A stretch of DNA of 64,000 nt from Alkalibacillus aidingensis (GCF_014595945.1 NZ_JABXWU010000004.1:107641-171640), one strand, 5' to 3'. Shown: positions 7,237-15,015, numbered from the stretch's first letter. Numbers and translations are program-made. The notes: generated by a model not told the origin, from the letters alone.

Positions 7237-8897
7237 TTCGACTCCCCTCCTTGTACTGAAGCTATAGAGAATGATAACTCCCCATTGTGACTATTAGCTA
7301 CTGTATGGTAAGTGGAAGACGCTAACGAAGGATGATCTGTATTATGATGAGCTCCACGGCTTTCTTTTCTGATTATAGCTGAGCCAACAATTGCTTTGGC
7401 TGTTCTTAGCATATGTCTGGCTTCAATTGAGTCAAGGATCTCTCTTGAATAAGGCTCCGTATTTAAAATAGTCATGTCACGCATTTGTGTTTCTACCTCA
7501 TCAAGCTGTTCTTTAGCGATTTTTAACCCTTGATTAGTTCGAATGACGCCTACATGTTGACCCATAATCGTTTGGATTTGCTCCTTTAACTGATAAGGTC
7601 TAATCTCACCGTTTATTGGTGTGAGAATTTGTTCGATTTGTTGTTGGGCTGTTAATAACATAGAATCATTGACCTCAGGCATGGACGATAATTCGTCAGC
7701 CTCTTTTGCACTGGAGATGCCAGCTCTTGCTCCAAAAACGATACAGTCAGAAAGAGCATTATTACCGAGTCGATTCCCTCCGTGTAAGCCACCAGCGGTT
7801 TCACCGGCAACGTAAAGACCTGGGATTTCAGTTGCACCATGTTCATTAATTTGCACACCACCCATCATAAAGTGGGCAGCTGGTCCGATTTCGGCACGAT
7901 TATTGGCAAAATCGATTCCTCGTTCGTGACACAGCTTATATTCGTGTGGAAACTCTTTTTTAACCTGATCAATTTCATCAGCTGCATCTAACCAAACGCC
8001 ACCATTTTCTGTTCCCCGGCCATCAGCGACTTCAGTGGCAATCGCAATCGCTAGTTTGTCGCGAGTGGTATCTTCTAGTTGCTTAGGTTCATAATTTTCC
8101 ATGAAGCGGCTTCCATTCGAGTTATAAAGCTTTGAATAATGATAAAAACTAATACAAAAGCCTGCAATCGAATTAGGTGCCACCATACTTACTGGGTAAA
8201 ATTGAACTTGTTCCATATCAACTAGATTTGCTCCAGCACTTAAACCGAGTGAAAATCCATCACTTGTGGATTGAACAGGATTACTCGTTGTAGGATAGAG
8301 TTGGCCGGCTCCGCCAGTTGCTAGAATAACTGATTTGCATTGTATGAGGTAAGGTTGATGATCTTTAAGGTCTAACACAAATGCTCCAACGACACGGTTC
8401 CCATTTTTAATGAGATCGATCGTGATCACATCATTCCAAGTTTCAATATGGTCTGAAGCATTTGCCTTTTTTCTTAAGGTATGTAAAATGCCCAGTCCTG
8501 TTTTACCTTTTTTAGCACTGACAGACCTTGGTAATGAGTGACCGGATGTATGGGAAACGGCGATTTGCTTATCCTTATTGCGGTCAAGCTTTAAGCCCCA
8601 TTCAGTTAAATCTTTTAATCTATCAGAAATATCTTCAGCAAGAGCTTCCATCAAAGATGATTCACTAAGCCCACGTCCACTTTCGTCAATATCTTTTAAA
8701 TAGCTGTCCTTATGATCCTCGTTTGACCATTCACCTAAAGCAGCAATTTGAACAGCTCCAGTTGAAGATCCACTTCTACCAATCACTCCTTTATCAAGAA
8801 CAAGTACGTGTTGGTTAGATTGGGCAGCATAAACTGCCGATGAAAGACCAGCAGCGCCAGAACCGATGACTAAAATATCAGTCTGTCTTAACTCCAT
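7233..8897 (-). CDS. FAD-dependent dehydrogenase, SdhA/fumarate reductase flavoprotein-like
   Basis: The 554-residue protein starts with a dinucleotide-binding motif (VIGSGAAGLSSAVYAA, residues 10-25). It continues with ATGGAGQLYPTTSNP (near 205), MGGVQINEHGATEIPGLYVAGE (near 345) and LHGGNRLGNNALSDC, all typical of the succinate dehydrogenase/fumarate reductase/L-aspartate oxidase family. It lacks the membrane-anchor and full SdhB partners of true Sdh and instead pairs with a single-domain 2Fe-2S protein. The substrate is therefore probably another small acid or amide. The start follows GGAAGAG. It is divergent from two racemase-superfamily genes over a 250-bp promoter region, suggesting one metabolic module. 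Confidence 0.85.
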   Translation of the reverse strand: MELRQTDILVIGSGAAGLSSAVYAAQSNQHVLVLDKGVIGRSGSSTGAVQIAALGEWSNEDHKDSYLKDIDESGRGLSESSLMEALAEDISDRLKDLTEWGLKLDRNKDKQIAVSHTSGHSLPRSVSAKKGKTGLGILHTLRKKANASDHIETWNDVITIDLIKNGNRVVGAFVLDLKDHQPYLIQCKSVILATGGAGQLYPTTSNPVQSTSDGFSLGLSAGANLVDMEQVQFYPVSMVAPNSIAGFCISFYHYSKLYNSNGSRFMENYEPKQLEDTTRDKLAIAIATEVADGRGTENGGVWLDAADEIDQVKKEFPHEYKLCHERGIDFANNRAEIGPAAHFMMGGVQINEHGATEIPGLYVAGETAGGLHGGNRLGNNALSDCIVFGARAGISSAKEADELSSMPEVNDSMLLTAQQQIEQILTPINGEIRPYQLKEQIQTIMGQHVGVIRTNQGLKIAKEQLDEVETQMRDMTILNTEPYSREILDSIEARHMLRTAKAIVGSAIIRKESRGAHHNTDHPSLASSTYHTVANSHNGELSFSIASVQGGESK

Positions 8898-9034
8898 AGA
8901 TTAAACACTCTTCCTTTTCAATTTTTGTGTAACATTCTTTGTAAAAGATTTGTATGTATGGATAAGTTTAAATATTAATTATTACTTAGGATACATCATT
9001 TATGTAAATGTTCAAGTTATAGAATAACTCAGCG

Positions 9035-9064
9035 TTGACAATTCATGTAGCTATCCCCTAGAAT
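9035..9064 (+). promoter_or_regulatory. Predicted sigma-A promoter of the racemase-like operon
   Basis: TTGACA at 9035-9040 and TAGAAT at 9059-9064 are separated by 18 bp. They lie in the divergent region 8898-9147 about 85 bp upstream of the first gene. No clear operator palindrome was seen here. Confidence 0.6.
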
Positions 9065-9147
9065 TAAAAAAATCAATAAAAAATGAAAGTTCGGAATATT
9101 TGTTTTTCGGAACTGGACTTTTCTTGTAAGTCGGGAGTGTTTTATTA

Positions 9148-9921
9148 ATGAATGAAAACAATGAATCGATCAAAGTGGGCTTTCTTTACCCTGGGTATGC
9201 TGCTGAAGATGATTACCCAGAGCTAGGAAAAATGGTTGACCCACGTGTTGATGTTCATTTGGTTCATACCGAATTTAACGAGGACGCACACACCGTAGAA
9301 GCACTTAGTGAAATGGGAAGTGTCCCACGTATTCATGAAGGAATAAAGCATTTAGCCAATTCAGGCGTTCAATCAGTTATATGGACTTCAACAAGTGCTA
9401 GTTTCGTTCTTGGATTAGAAGGGATCAAAAAACAGGTAGAAGCACTTGAGGAAGGGTTAGGGGTACCGGCATCTACAACAGCACTAACTTTTATCCGCGC
9501 TGTTAAAACGATTGGAGCTAAGCGTGTCGCAATCGCAGCTACTTACCCTGAAGATGTAGCCATAATATTTAAAAAGTTCTTAGAAAGCTTTGGAATAGAA
9601 GTATTGCAATATGCCAGTAAAGGAATCATTACAGCTGCTGAAGTAGGTACGTTACCTAAAGAAGAAGTGATCCAATTCGCAAAGGAAAATGACTGCCCTG
9701 TTGCTGATGCGTTATTGATTCCGGATACCGCTCTTCACTCAGCTTTATGGATTGAAGATTTAGAAAAGGTAGTTGGGAAGCCCGTGTTGACAGCCAATCA
9801 AGTAAGTTTTTGGGAAGCTTTAAGGCTAACAGGTCAATTTAAACCCCAAACTGGACTTGGCACTTTGTTTAACCAAGAGGCGATAAAAGAGGGAGGAAAG
9901 CTATTTGATTATTCAAGCTAA
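9148..9921 (+). CDS. Maleate isomerase/arylmalonate decarboxylase-like protein lacking the catalytic cysteines
   Basis: The 257-residue protein has the fold signatures of the maleate cis-trans isomerase/arylmalonate decarboxylase branch of the Asp/Glu racemase superfamily: VGFLYPGYAAEDDYPEL at the start, ASTTALTFIRAVKTIGAKRV near 108 and GKPVLTANQVSFWEAL near 211. In that superfamily two cysteines normally act in catalysis. Here the first site reads WTSTSASF (residues 79-86) and the second IPDTALHS (191-198), with Asp193 where Cys is usual. It may be a subfamily with altered chemistry or a non-catalytic partner. It overlaps the next gene by 17 nt. Confidence 0.8.
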   Translation: MNENNESIKVGFLYPGYAAEDDYPELGKMVDPRVDVHLVHTEFNEDAHTVEALSEMGSVPRIHEGIKHLANSGVQSVIWTSTSASFVLGLEGIKKQVEALEEGLGVPASTTALTFIRAVKTIGAKRVAIAATYPEDVAIIFKKFLESFGIEVLQYASKGIITAAEVGTLPKEEVIQFAKENDCPVADALLIPDTALHSALWIEDLEKVVGKPVLTANQVSFWEALRLTGQFKPQTGLGTLFNQEAIKEGGKLFDYSS

Positions 9922-10636
9922 GAAAGGCCAAGTTAGTTATGGTGAGTCGATTGGAATTATGCTGTTAGATACGTTTACCCCATTTATACCAGGAGATGTA
10001 GGTAATGCTACCACCTATTCATTTCCAGTGAGATTCCAACGAATAGAAGGGTTTACTTTCGATAAATTGCTTGCAAAAGATCGGTCGATGCTAGAGACTA
10101 TTATGGAAGCTGGCCATAATTTAGTTAGGGAAGGAGTCAGAGCGATTACAGCAGATTGTGGATATATGGCGATGTATCAAGAAGAGGTAGCTAATGAATT
10201 GAAAGTACCAGTGTTCATGTCTAGTCTCTTGCAGATTCCGTTTATCTCTACGATGTTAGGTCAAGGTGAAAAAATCGGTTTACTATGCAGCAATGCAGAG
10301 CATTTTGATGAGGAATTGTTATCTATCATTGGTCTTCAATATACGGCTTCATTATGTGTTAAAGGGATGGAAGGAAAAGAGAACTTCCGAAAAGCTGCTC
10401 ATGACGAAATTGGAGAATTGGATCCACAGGTGATCGAGGAAGAGGTGGTATCGGCTGTTCAAGAATTAGTGGCAGAAAATCCAGAAGTGAAAGTTATTTT
10501 ATTAGAATGTAGTAGCTTGCCACCATATTCTAAAGCTGTCCAGCAGGCGGTTCAACTACCCGTCTTTGACTACGTGACGATGATTAATTACGTGCACTCG
10601 ACGCTTGTGCAAAAAGGATATAGTGGTTATATGTAG
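9905..10636 (+). CDS. Aspartate/glutamate racemase superfamily protein
   Basis: The 243-residue protein shows both expected catalytic cysteines, Cys85 in ITADCGYMAM and Cys202 in LLECSSLPPYS. It also has a conserved start (GIMLLDTFTPFIPGDVGN) seen in a group of uncharacterised Asp/Glu or hydantoin racemase-like proteins. It could racemise or isomerise a small acid with a labile C-H bond. The start is a TTG at 9905, preceded by GGGAGG at 8 nt spacing and lying inside the 3' end of the upstream gene, so translation is coupled. With its cysteine-less neighbour it might form a pair of active and modified subunits; that is inference. Confidence 0.82.
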   Translation: MIIQAKKGQVSYGESIGIMLLDTFTPFIPGDVGNATTYSFPVRFQRIEGFTFDKLLAKDRSMLETIMEAGHNLVREGVRAITADCGYMAMYQEEVANELKVPVFMSSLLQIPFISTMLGQGEKIGLLCSNAEHFDEELLSIIGLQYTASLCVKGMEGKENFRKAAHDEIGELDPQVIEEEVVSAVQELVAENPEVKVILLECSSLPPYSKAVQQAVQLPVFDYVTMINYVHSTLVQKGYSGYM

Positions 10637-10760
10637 GGAGATGTAAGGAGCTTTTGGTTCTAATTAGGGGGAGCGGTAGTCTGTGGACTTAATCATTTCA
10701 TTACCTAGAAAAAGCATCGAATAGAGGTGGTTTTTCTTTAATAGATAAGAAAGTCACCTT

Positions 10761-11103
10761 GTCGCGAGCGCAAACTGTCGAATAGAACCGCTCTAACTGA
10801 CGAAATCGTCTCATCACGGGAGCAACCTGTTAATTAGACTCACTCTAATTAACGAAATCGTCTCATCACGGGAGCAAACTGTCAAATAGACTCGCTTTAA
10901 TTAACGAAATCATCTCGTCGCGGGAGCAAACTGTTAATTAGAATCACTCTAATAACGAAATCGTCTCGTCGCGAGAGCAACCTGTCAAATAGACTCGCTC
11001 TAATTAACGAAATCGCCTCGTCGCGGGAGCAAACTGTCAATTAGACTCGCTTTAATTAACGAAATCATCTCGTCGCGGGAGCAAACTGTTAAATAGACTC
11101 AAG
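10761..11103. repeat. 52-bp tandem repeat with an internal palindrome (family B, first locus)
   Basis: About six and a half units of roughly 52 bp lie between two convergent genes. Each unit has an inverted repeat of the form TTAATTAGA-N5-TCTAATTAA followed by CGAAATC and a GC-rich TCGTCGCGGGAGC block. The palindrome is perfect in the second unit and partly decayed in others. The same palindrome plus CGAAAT recurs at 48174-48430. No gene is present from 10637 to 11329. Confidence 0.88.
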
Positions 11104-11144
11104 ATCATCACTGATAGCACCCCAATAACCCATCCATTCCAACA

Positions 11145-11176
11145 CAAAAAAGCTGAATTGCGCCCAGCAATTCAGC
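11145..11176 (-). terminator. Terminator downstream of the LysM gene
   Basis: A 10-bp stem (GCTGAATTGC / GCAATTCAGC) is followed on the minus strand by a T tract. It lies 154 bp beyond the stop codon of the LysM gene. Confidence 0.75.
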
Positions 11177-11329
11177 CTCCTTCTTAGATGTATTGCAAAT
11201 GGTTATGTCATGCTTTAGCCATTTGTTCATTATTCCAAATTGATGGAATTTACTCGACACAGCATCGGGTTTTTAAATAACAACAAAACCAAAACCAATT
11301 ACTAAATACTCCTTATTTATCCCCGCTCA

Positions 11330-12136
11330 CTATGGAAATAAGACTCTTATTTGCACAAGGTCTTGAATGGAGCCATCCTGCGCACTTCTTGTATAAACTT
11401 GTAATTCGCCCGAATCTGTTGTTGGTTGGCGATCAAAAGGAATATTATCACGGAAATTACCATAAGATGGCGCAGCATAACGAGCTGTTGTAAAGGTTTC
11501 TTCGGTTACAACCTGACCGGAATCGTCAATTAATCGGAAAAGGACATTGGCTTCAAACGTTCTCGCATATCCTTCAATGATCGAACCATCTCGTACGGTT
11601 GTGCCTGGTAAAGGTAATGTGACGACAATATTCTGTGAAACAGGTAGAGGAATGATTAACCGGACGCCCTCATAAATGACATCCTGATTTACTCCTAAAC
11701 GATTCATATTGGCTCTCATGATTGCCTCGATTGGAATTCCCGTTCTTTCAGATATAGAAGCTAACGTATCACCTGTATCGACTTCATAAATAAAAACAGG
11801 TAGCTCAATTTGCTGATTAGGAAGGATGAAGTTAGGGTTGTGAATGGTTGGATTAATACCTGATAAAGGGTCAATTGGGGTCGTAAAACGTTGGGATAAC
11901 TGGCCGATGGTATTGCCATATTGGATAACATATAAAGTAAGGGTTTCTGTTGGAAGTGGTTTTGGGATCACTAGTACTTGACCTGGGGTTAATGAGTACA
12001 TATCAGTAAAAGGTGGGTATAAGGCATTCGCCTGTGTAATCGCATCAACTTCACTCTCATATCTAACGGCGAGTCCATAAACGGTATCGCCAGGTTGGAC
12101 TGTATGAATAATATGAGTTCCACGTCTAATGGTCAT
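11330..12136 (-). CDS. LysM-repeat protein with C-terminal Gmad2 domain
   Basis: The 268-residue protein contains three LysM modules: HTVQPGDTVYGLAVRY (from residue 11), VIQYGNTIGQLSQRF (from 70) and YEVDTGDTLASISERTG (from 116). Each ends in a VIP/ELP/IIP motif. The last 95 residues (VTLPLPGTTVRDGSIIEGYA onward) form an immunoglobulin-like Gmad2 domain, known from spore germination and cell-wall proteins. There is no signal peptide, so if it acts at the wall or spore surface it may be incorporated from the mother cell, as are some LysM spore proteins. The ATG follows AAGGAGTG. It is a single gene. Confidence 0.88.
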   Translation of the reverse strand: MTIRRGTHIIHTVQPGDTVYGLAVRYESEVDAITQANALYPPFTDMYSLTPGQVLVIPKPLPTETLTLYVIQYGNTIGQLSQRFTTPIDPLSGINPTIHNPNFILPNQQIELPVFIYEVDTGDTLASISERTGIPIEAIMRANMNRLGVNQDVIYEGVRLIIPLPVSQNIVVTLPLPGTTVRDGSIIEGYARTFEANVLFRLIDDSGQVVTEETFTTARYAAPSYGNFRDNIPFDRQPTTDSGELQVYTRSAQDGSIQDLVQIRVLFP

Positions 12137-12195
12137 TTAGATCACTCCTTATTGAATGTCTATAAAACATATGACAAAAAGGAGAGAAATATGAG

Positions 12196-12228
12196 AAAAA
12201 GCCTACACTACTGGTAGTGAAGGCTTTA
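12196..12228 (-). terminator. Terminator of the YckD-like gene
   Basis: A long stem (GCCTaCACTAC / GTAGTGaAGGC) is followed on the minus strand by five T residues. It lies 12 bp beyond the stop codon. Confidence 0.85.
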
Positions 12229-12239
12229 ATCATGACCAA

Positions 12240-12581
12240 TTATTCGTCTTCTTGTTTATCTTTGTCTTTTTGATGCCTGTGATCCCAATTTGGAACAAAA
12301 TCGTTTTCTTCAAGCATCTTGTAGTTTTCTTCTAGATGTGTTTTAATCTTTTCCCCTTTTTCCTCATCAATGACGCCAAATTCAACGTACTTGTCAACAA
12401 TCTCCTTGTGTTGATCGATCACATTGCGTTGAAGTTCAGCCATTTCATTCTTCTGTTCCTCAGTTAACTCGACGTCGTTAACACCTTCACCTTCCTCTGC
12501 ATCTACATGTGACGCTACTAACCCAAGGGAGGTGAAGCCAATAAAGAATGCTGTTACAAGACTAATCCATAATTTCTTCAT
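12240..12581 (-). CDS. YckD-like secreted protein (DUF2680)
   Basis: The 113-residue protein has a signal peptide (MKKLWISLVTAFFIGFTSLG, cleavage near residue 28). It then carries the DUF2680 pattern of LTEEQKNEM, a helical repeat and IVDKYVEFGVIDEEKGEKIK near residue 60, as in B. subtilis YckD. The C-terminus is His- and Lys-rich (DHRHQKDKDKQEDE). Its role is unknown; it should be an exported helical protein. The AAGGAGTGA site precedes the ATG. It is a single gene with its own terminator. Confidence 0.85.
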   Translation of the reverse strand: MKKLWISLVTAFFIGFTSLGLVASHVDAEEGEGVNDVELTEEQKNEMAELQRNVIDQHKEIVDKYVEFGVIDEEKGEKIKTHLEENYKMLEENDFVPNWDHRHQKDKDKQEDE

Positions 12582-12708
12582 GTTAATTCACTCCTTCTAA
12601 ATACTTCATTAAGTTAAGATGTACTATTTACCAAATTTCATTCTCGTTATAGGACAAACCGTATTGAACATATTCTTTAAGAAGGAAAGAGAGTGTAGGA
12701 GGGTTTGG

Positions 12709-12849
12709 ATGCTTAAGGATCTAGACTGGCATTTAGTATCATTCGTTGGTGTGTCCATGGTTAAGGAGTATTGGATTTATTATCGTTTACCTCATATTCA
12801 ATATTGGAGCCTAGAAAAAGAATTAAAAAAGTATGAAGGTTATCAATAA
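12709..12849 (+). CDS. Small hypothetical protein (46 aa)
   Basis: The ATG at 12709 follows GTAGGAGGG at good spacing and opens a 46-residue frame rich in Trp and Tyr (KEYWIYYRLPHIQYW) that ends 45 bp before the tRNA. A longer in-frame start at 12619 has no ribosome binding site. I do not recognise the protein. Its aromatic, amphipathic character could mean membrane association. The main support is the ribosome binding site, so it may not be real. Confidence 0.45.
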   Translation: MLKDLDWHLVSFVGVSMVKEYWIYYRLPHIQYWSLEKELKKYEGYQ

Positions 12850-12853
12850 ATCC

Positions 12854-12883
12854 TTTAAAATCATACCGATTCAATGATATAAT
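12854..12883 (+). promoter_or_regulatory. Probable promoter of tRNA-Ala
   Basis: A perfect TATAAT lies at 12878-12883, 11 bp before the mature tRNA, with TTTAAA at 12854-12859 (18-bp spacing) as a weak -35 element. Confidence 0.5.
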
Positions 12884-12894
12884 ATTTTAAGCAC

Positions 12895-12967
12895 GGGGCA
12901 TTAGCTCAGCTGGGAGAGCGCTTCGCTGGCAGCGAAGAGGTCATCGGTTCGAGCCCGATATGCTCCA
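12895..12967 (+). tRNA. tRNA-Ala (GGC)
   Basis: The 73-nt sequence folds into a complete cloverleaf: a 7-bp acceptor stem (GGGGCAT / ATGCTCC), an anticodon stem CTTCG/CGAAG with loop CTGGCAG and anticodon GGC at 12928-12930, and a T arm with GGTTCGAGCCC. The G3-T70 wobble pair, the main alanine identity element, is present. The CCA end is not encoded. It is a solitary tRNA followed by its own terminator. Confidence 0.97.
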
Positions 12968-12986
12968 TCACTATAAACCTAGAACT

Positions 12987-13027
12987 GACACGGTTTCTTG
13001 CGAGAGCGAGAGGTTGTGTCTTTTTTT
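12987..13027 (+). terminator. Terminator of tRNA-Ala
   Basis: A 15-bp stem with several G-T pairs (GACACGG..TTGC / GCGAGAGGTTGTGTC) and a GAGA loop is followed by seven T residues. Confidence 0.88.
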
Positions 13028-13233
13028 ATGTCTTGATTTGTTCACTGCCCTCTCATGAAAGCTCCTCACTAAAAACTTTCTTTTATTAGCATGCTTTTGG
13101 TGCTAAGTTATTATGTTCTTTGTGTCACATTTTCCTACTGTTGCATATAAAGATTCCCCTTAGAATATTGTTTATGTTTATTTTGATAAAAGGGGTTTGG
13201 AAAAATGTAGCAAACATATCTGTAATTCTATAT

Positions 13234-13262
13234 TTGACAAAATACCACTTGGGGTATATGAT
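13234..13262 (+). promoter_or_regulatory. Sigma-A promoter with a CsoR/CstR-like operator in its spacer (distal)
   Basis: TTGACA at 13234-13239 and TATGAT at 13257-13262 are 17 bp apart. The palindrome ATACC-N6-GGTAT occupies 13242-13257, entirely in the spacer and touching the -10 box. It could be an upstream second promoter of the sulfur operon, 171 bp before the first gene. Confidence 0.65.
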
Positions 13263-13348
13263 GTGGTTATCAGATTTAAAGTTACACAAATGAAATTGCG
13301 TTGTACTGAACATTTAAGAGGGAAGTCGTTAACAAAAAAAATCAAGTG

Positions 13349-13391
13349 TTGACGGATTTCTTTTTGTTGTGTAATATACCCGTATAGGTAT
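13349..13391 (+). promoter_or_regulatory. Proximal sulfur-operon promoter and operator
   Basis: TTGACG at 13349-13354 and TAATAT at 13372-13377 are separated by 17 bp. The palindrome ATACC-N6-GGTAT at 13376-13391 overlaps the -10 box and start point, an ideal place for a repressor. Palindromes with ATACC/GGTAT half sites are typical of CsoR-family persulfide sensors such as CstR. Confidence 0.72.
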
Positions 13392-13432
13392 TTTAGGGAT
13401 AATGAAATAAAATTCTTAAGGAGGAATTTTTA

Positions 13433-13660
13433 ATGAATATTACTAAAACGTTAGATGCAAAAGGATTAGCGTGCCCAATGCCAATCGTTAAAACTAAAAA
13501 GGCGATCGAAGGTATCGAAAGTGGGCAGATCTTAGAAGTGGTTGCAACAGATGCTGGTGCTAAAAGCGATTTAACTGCATGGTGCAAATCTTCTGGTCAC
13601 GAACTAGTTAACATCAATGATGATCAAGGTGTATTTACATTCTATATTAAGAAAGGCTAA
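13433..13660 (+). CDS. yrkI: TusA-type sulfur carrier protein (YrkI-like)
   Basis: The 75-residue protein has the TusA fold with the active Cys14 in the CPMP motif (LDAKGLACPMPIVKTKK). It would accept and pass on persulfide sulfur in the cytoplasm. It is the first gene of a five-gene cluster whose members all match the B. subtilis yrk sulfur genes (yrkE, F, H, I, J), although the order is rearranged. An AAGGAGGAA site precedes the ATG. Control is probably through the operator at 13376-13391. Confidence 0.88.
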   Translation: MNITKTLDAKGLACPMPIVKTKKAIEGIESGQILEVVATDAGAKSDLTAWCKSSGHELVNINDDQGVFTFYIKKG

Positions 13661-13678
13661 TATTTTTTGATCTAAATT

Positions 13679-13694
13679 ATACCCGTGCTGGTAT
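13679..13694. promoter_or_regulatory. CsoR/CstR-like operator upstream of the DsrE gene
   Basis: A second good ATACC-N6-GGTAT palindrome lies between the TusA and DsrE genes. A weak TTGATC at 13667-13672 could serve as the -35 of an internal promoter overlapping it. Confidence 0.55.
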
Positions 13695-13773
13695 ATGTGT
13701 TGTTAAGAACATAGTTTAAGTTAATCTATGTTTTCAATACAATTTTTAAATAGTTAAAAAGGAGGACTACGAG

Positions 13774-14253
13774 ATGGCAGAAAAAAAGAAGACGAATATC
13801 ATCCTATTTAGTGGTGATTACGATAAAACTATGGCAGCCTATATCATTGCAAATGGTGCAGCCGCTTACGATCATGACGTAACTATTTTCCACACATTTT
13901 GGGGGTTAAATGCGTTACGTAAAGATGAAAAATTACAACCTAAAAAATCATTTATGGAGAAAATGTTTGGTAAAATGATGCCTCGTGGGGCAAACAACAT
14001 GCCATTATCTAAAATGCAATTCTTAGGAATGGGCCCGAAAATGATTAAAGGTGTTATGAAGAAACACAATGCGATGCCATTACCTGATTTAATCGATATG
14101 GCCAAGGAACAAGAAATAACGTTACTTGCTTGCACAATGACAATGGACTTATTAGGTCTTAAAAAAGAAGAATTATTAGATGATATTGAATATGGTGGCG
14201 TAGCTGCTTACATTGCTGAAGGTGAAGATGGAGCAATTAACTTATTTATATAA
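13774..14253 (+). CDS. yrkE: DsrE/DsrF-like sulfur-relay protein (YrkE-like)
   Basis: The 159-residue protein has the DsrE-family layout: a beta strand and NIILFSGDYDKTMAAYIIANGAA at the start, then TIFHTFWGLNAL. A conserved Cys120 lies in LLACTMTMDLLG near the C-terminal half. Such proteins bind persulfide sulfur and exchange it with TusA and rhodanese proteins. The Met/Lys-rich middle (residues 55-100) is characteristic of the YrkE subgroup. An AAGGAGGAC site precedes the ATG. It is 113 bp behind the TusA gene with a further operator between them. Confidence 0.87.
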   Translation: MAEKKKTNIILFSGDYDKTMAAYIIANGAAAYDHDVTIFHTFWGLNALRKDEKLQPKKSFMEKMFGKMMPRGANNMPLSKMQFLGMGPKMIKGVMKKHNAMPLPDLIDMAKEQEITLLACTMTMDLLGLKKEELLDDIEYGGVAAYIAEGEDGAINLFI

Positions 14254-14363
14254 GGTAGGCAACACAATATTTTGAGAGTCGTGGATTTAATGTCATCAAA
14301 ATGACTGTTGGAATCTTGGAGAGGGAAGGACCAGTTGAATAAAAGTTACCGGAGGGATTTTAA

Positions 14364-14936
14364 ATGACTGAAATTAAAGCAGATCACGTGTTAGATGCAA
14401 AAGGATTAGCATGCCCAATGCCGATTGTAAAAACACGTAAAGAAATTGATAATGTTGAACCAGGAAAAGTGTTATTAATTGAAGCAACAGATCAAGGTTC
14501 AAAAGCCGATTTAAAAGCATGGGCAGAACGTAGTGGTCACCAATATTTAGGAACAGTTGAAGAAGGTGATGTTTTAAAACACTACTTACGCAAGGCTTCC
14601 GAAGGTGAATCTGGAGAAGAAATTTCACATGAACCAACAATAAACAATGATGAATTAAAGCAAAAGCTCGATTCAGAAGACATCACTTTATTAGACGTGC
14701 GTGAATCCGCTGAGTATTCGTTCGGGCATATACCTAATGCGATTTCTATTCCTTTTGGTGAATTAGAAGATCGTGTTGATGAATTAAATAAAAATGATGA
14801 GCTTTATATCGTATGTCGTACTGGAAACCGTAGTGACATGGCAGCACAATTACTAAGTGAAAAAGGTTTTGCAAAAGTTTATAACGTTGTTCCTGGAATG
14901 AGTGAATGGGACGGGGACGTTGAAAGCAAACAATAG
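14364..14936 (+). CDS. yrkF: TusA-rhodanese fusion sulfurtransferase (YrkF-like)
   Basis: The 190-residue protein joins an N-terminal TusA domain (Cys17 in GLACPMPIVKTRK, residues 8-78) to a C-terminal rhodanese domain (residues 92-188) with active-site loop CRTGNRS at Cys151. The fusion should move persulfide sulfur between its own two cysteines and to the DsrE and dioxygenase partners, as with CstA-type multidomain proteins in staphylococci. The ATG follows CCGGAGGGA. The first 70 residues are similar in sequence to the stand-alone TusA upstream. A terminator follows at 14958, so the dioxygenase gene may need its own promoter. Confidence 0.88.
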   Translation: MTEIKADHVLDAKGLACPMPIVKTRKEIDNVEPGKVLLIEATDQGSKADLKAWAERSGHQYLGTVEEGDVLKHYLRKASEGESGEEISHEPTINNDELKQKLDSEDITLLDVRESAEYSFGHIPNAISIPFGELEDRVDELNKNDELYIVCRTGNRSDMAAQLLSEKGFAKVYNVVPGMSEWDGDVESKQ

Positions 14937-14957
14937 TACCCTAACCCAAGTTAGGGT

Positions 14958-14984
14958 CTCGCCTTAAGGCGAGTTTTTATTTTA
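14958..14984 (+). terminator. Terminator after the TusA-rhodanese gene
   Basis: A perfect 8-bp stem (CTCGCCTT / AAGGCGAG) runs into TTTTTATTTT. A smaller CCCTAAC / GTTAGGG hairpin directly precedes it. Confidence 0.8.
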
Positions 14985-14993
14985 ACTTTTATA

Positions 14994-15009
14994 ATACTAT
15001 AGGGGGTAT
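14994..15009. promoter_or_regulatory. CsoR/CstR-like operator before the persulfide dioxygenase gene
   Basis: ATACT-N6-GGTAT differs from the other palindromes at one half-site base. It overlaps the GGGGG ribosome binding site of the next gene. Confidence 0.5.
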
Positions 15010-15015
15010 GATTGA

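Larger units (their letters stand above)
13028..13432. other. Non-coding interval upstream of the sulfur operon
   Basis: No credible gene is seen in these 405 bp; a 62-codon minus-strand frame has no ribosome binding site. The interval contains two sigma-A promoters reading toward the sulfur operon, each overlapped by a CsoR/CstR-like palindrome, described separately. Confidence 0.6.

Noticed and set aside
12619-12708. Longer start for the small protein gene before tRNA-Ala
   Set aside because: The ATG at 12619 lacks a ribosome binding site, while the internal ATG at 12709 follows GTAGGAGGG.
13125-13313. 62-codon minus-strand frame upstream of the sulfur operon
   Set aside because: It has no ribosome binding site, no recognisable domain, and overlaps a strong plus-strand promoter with its operator.
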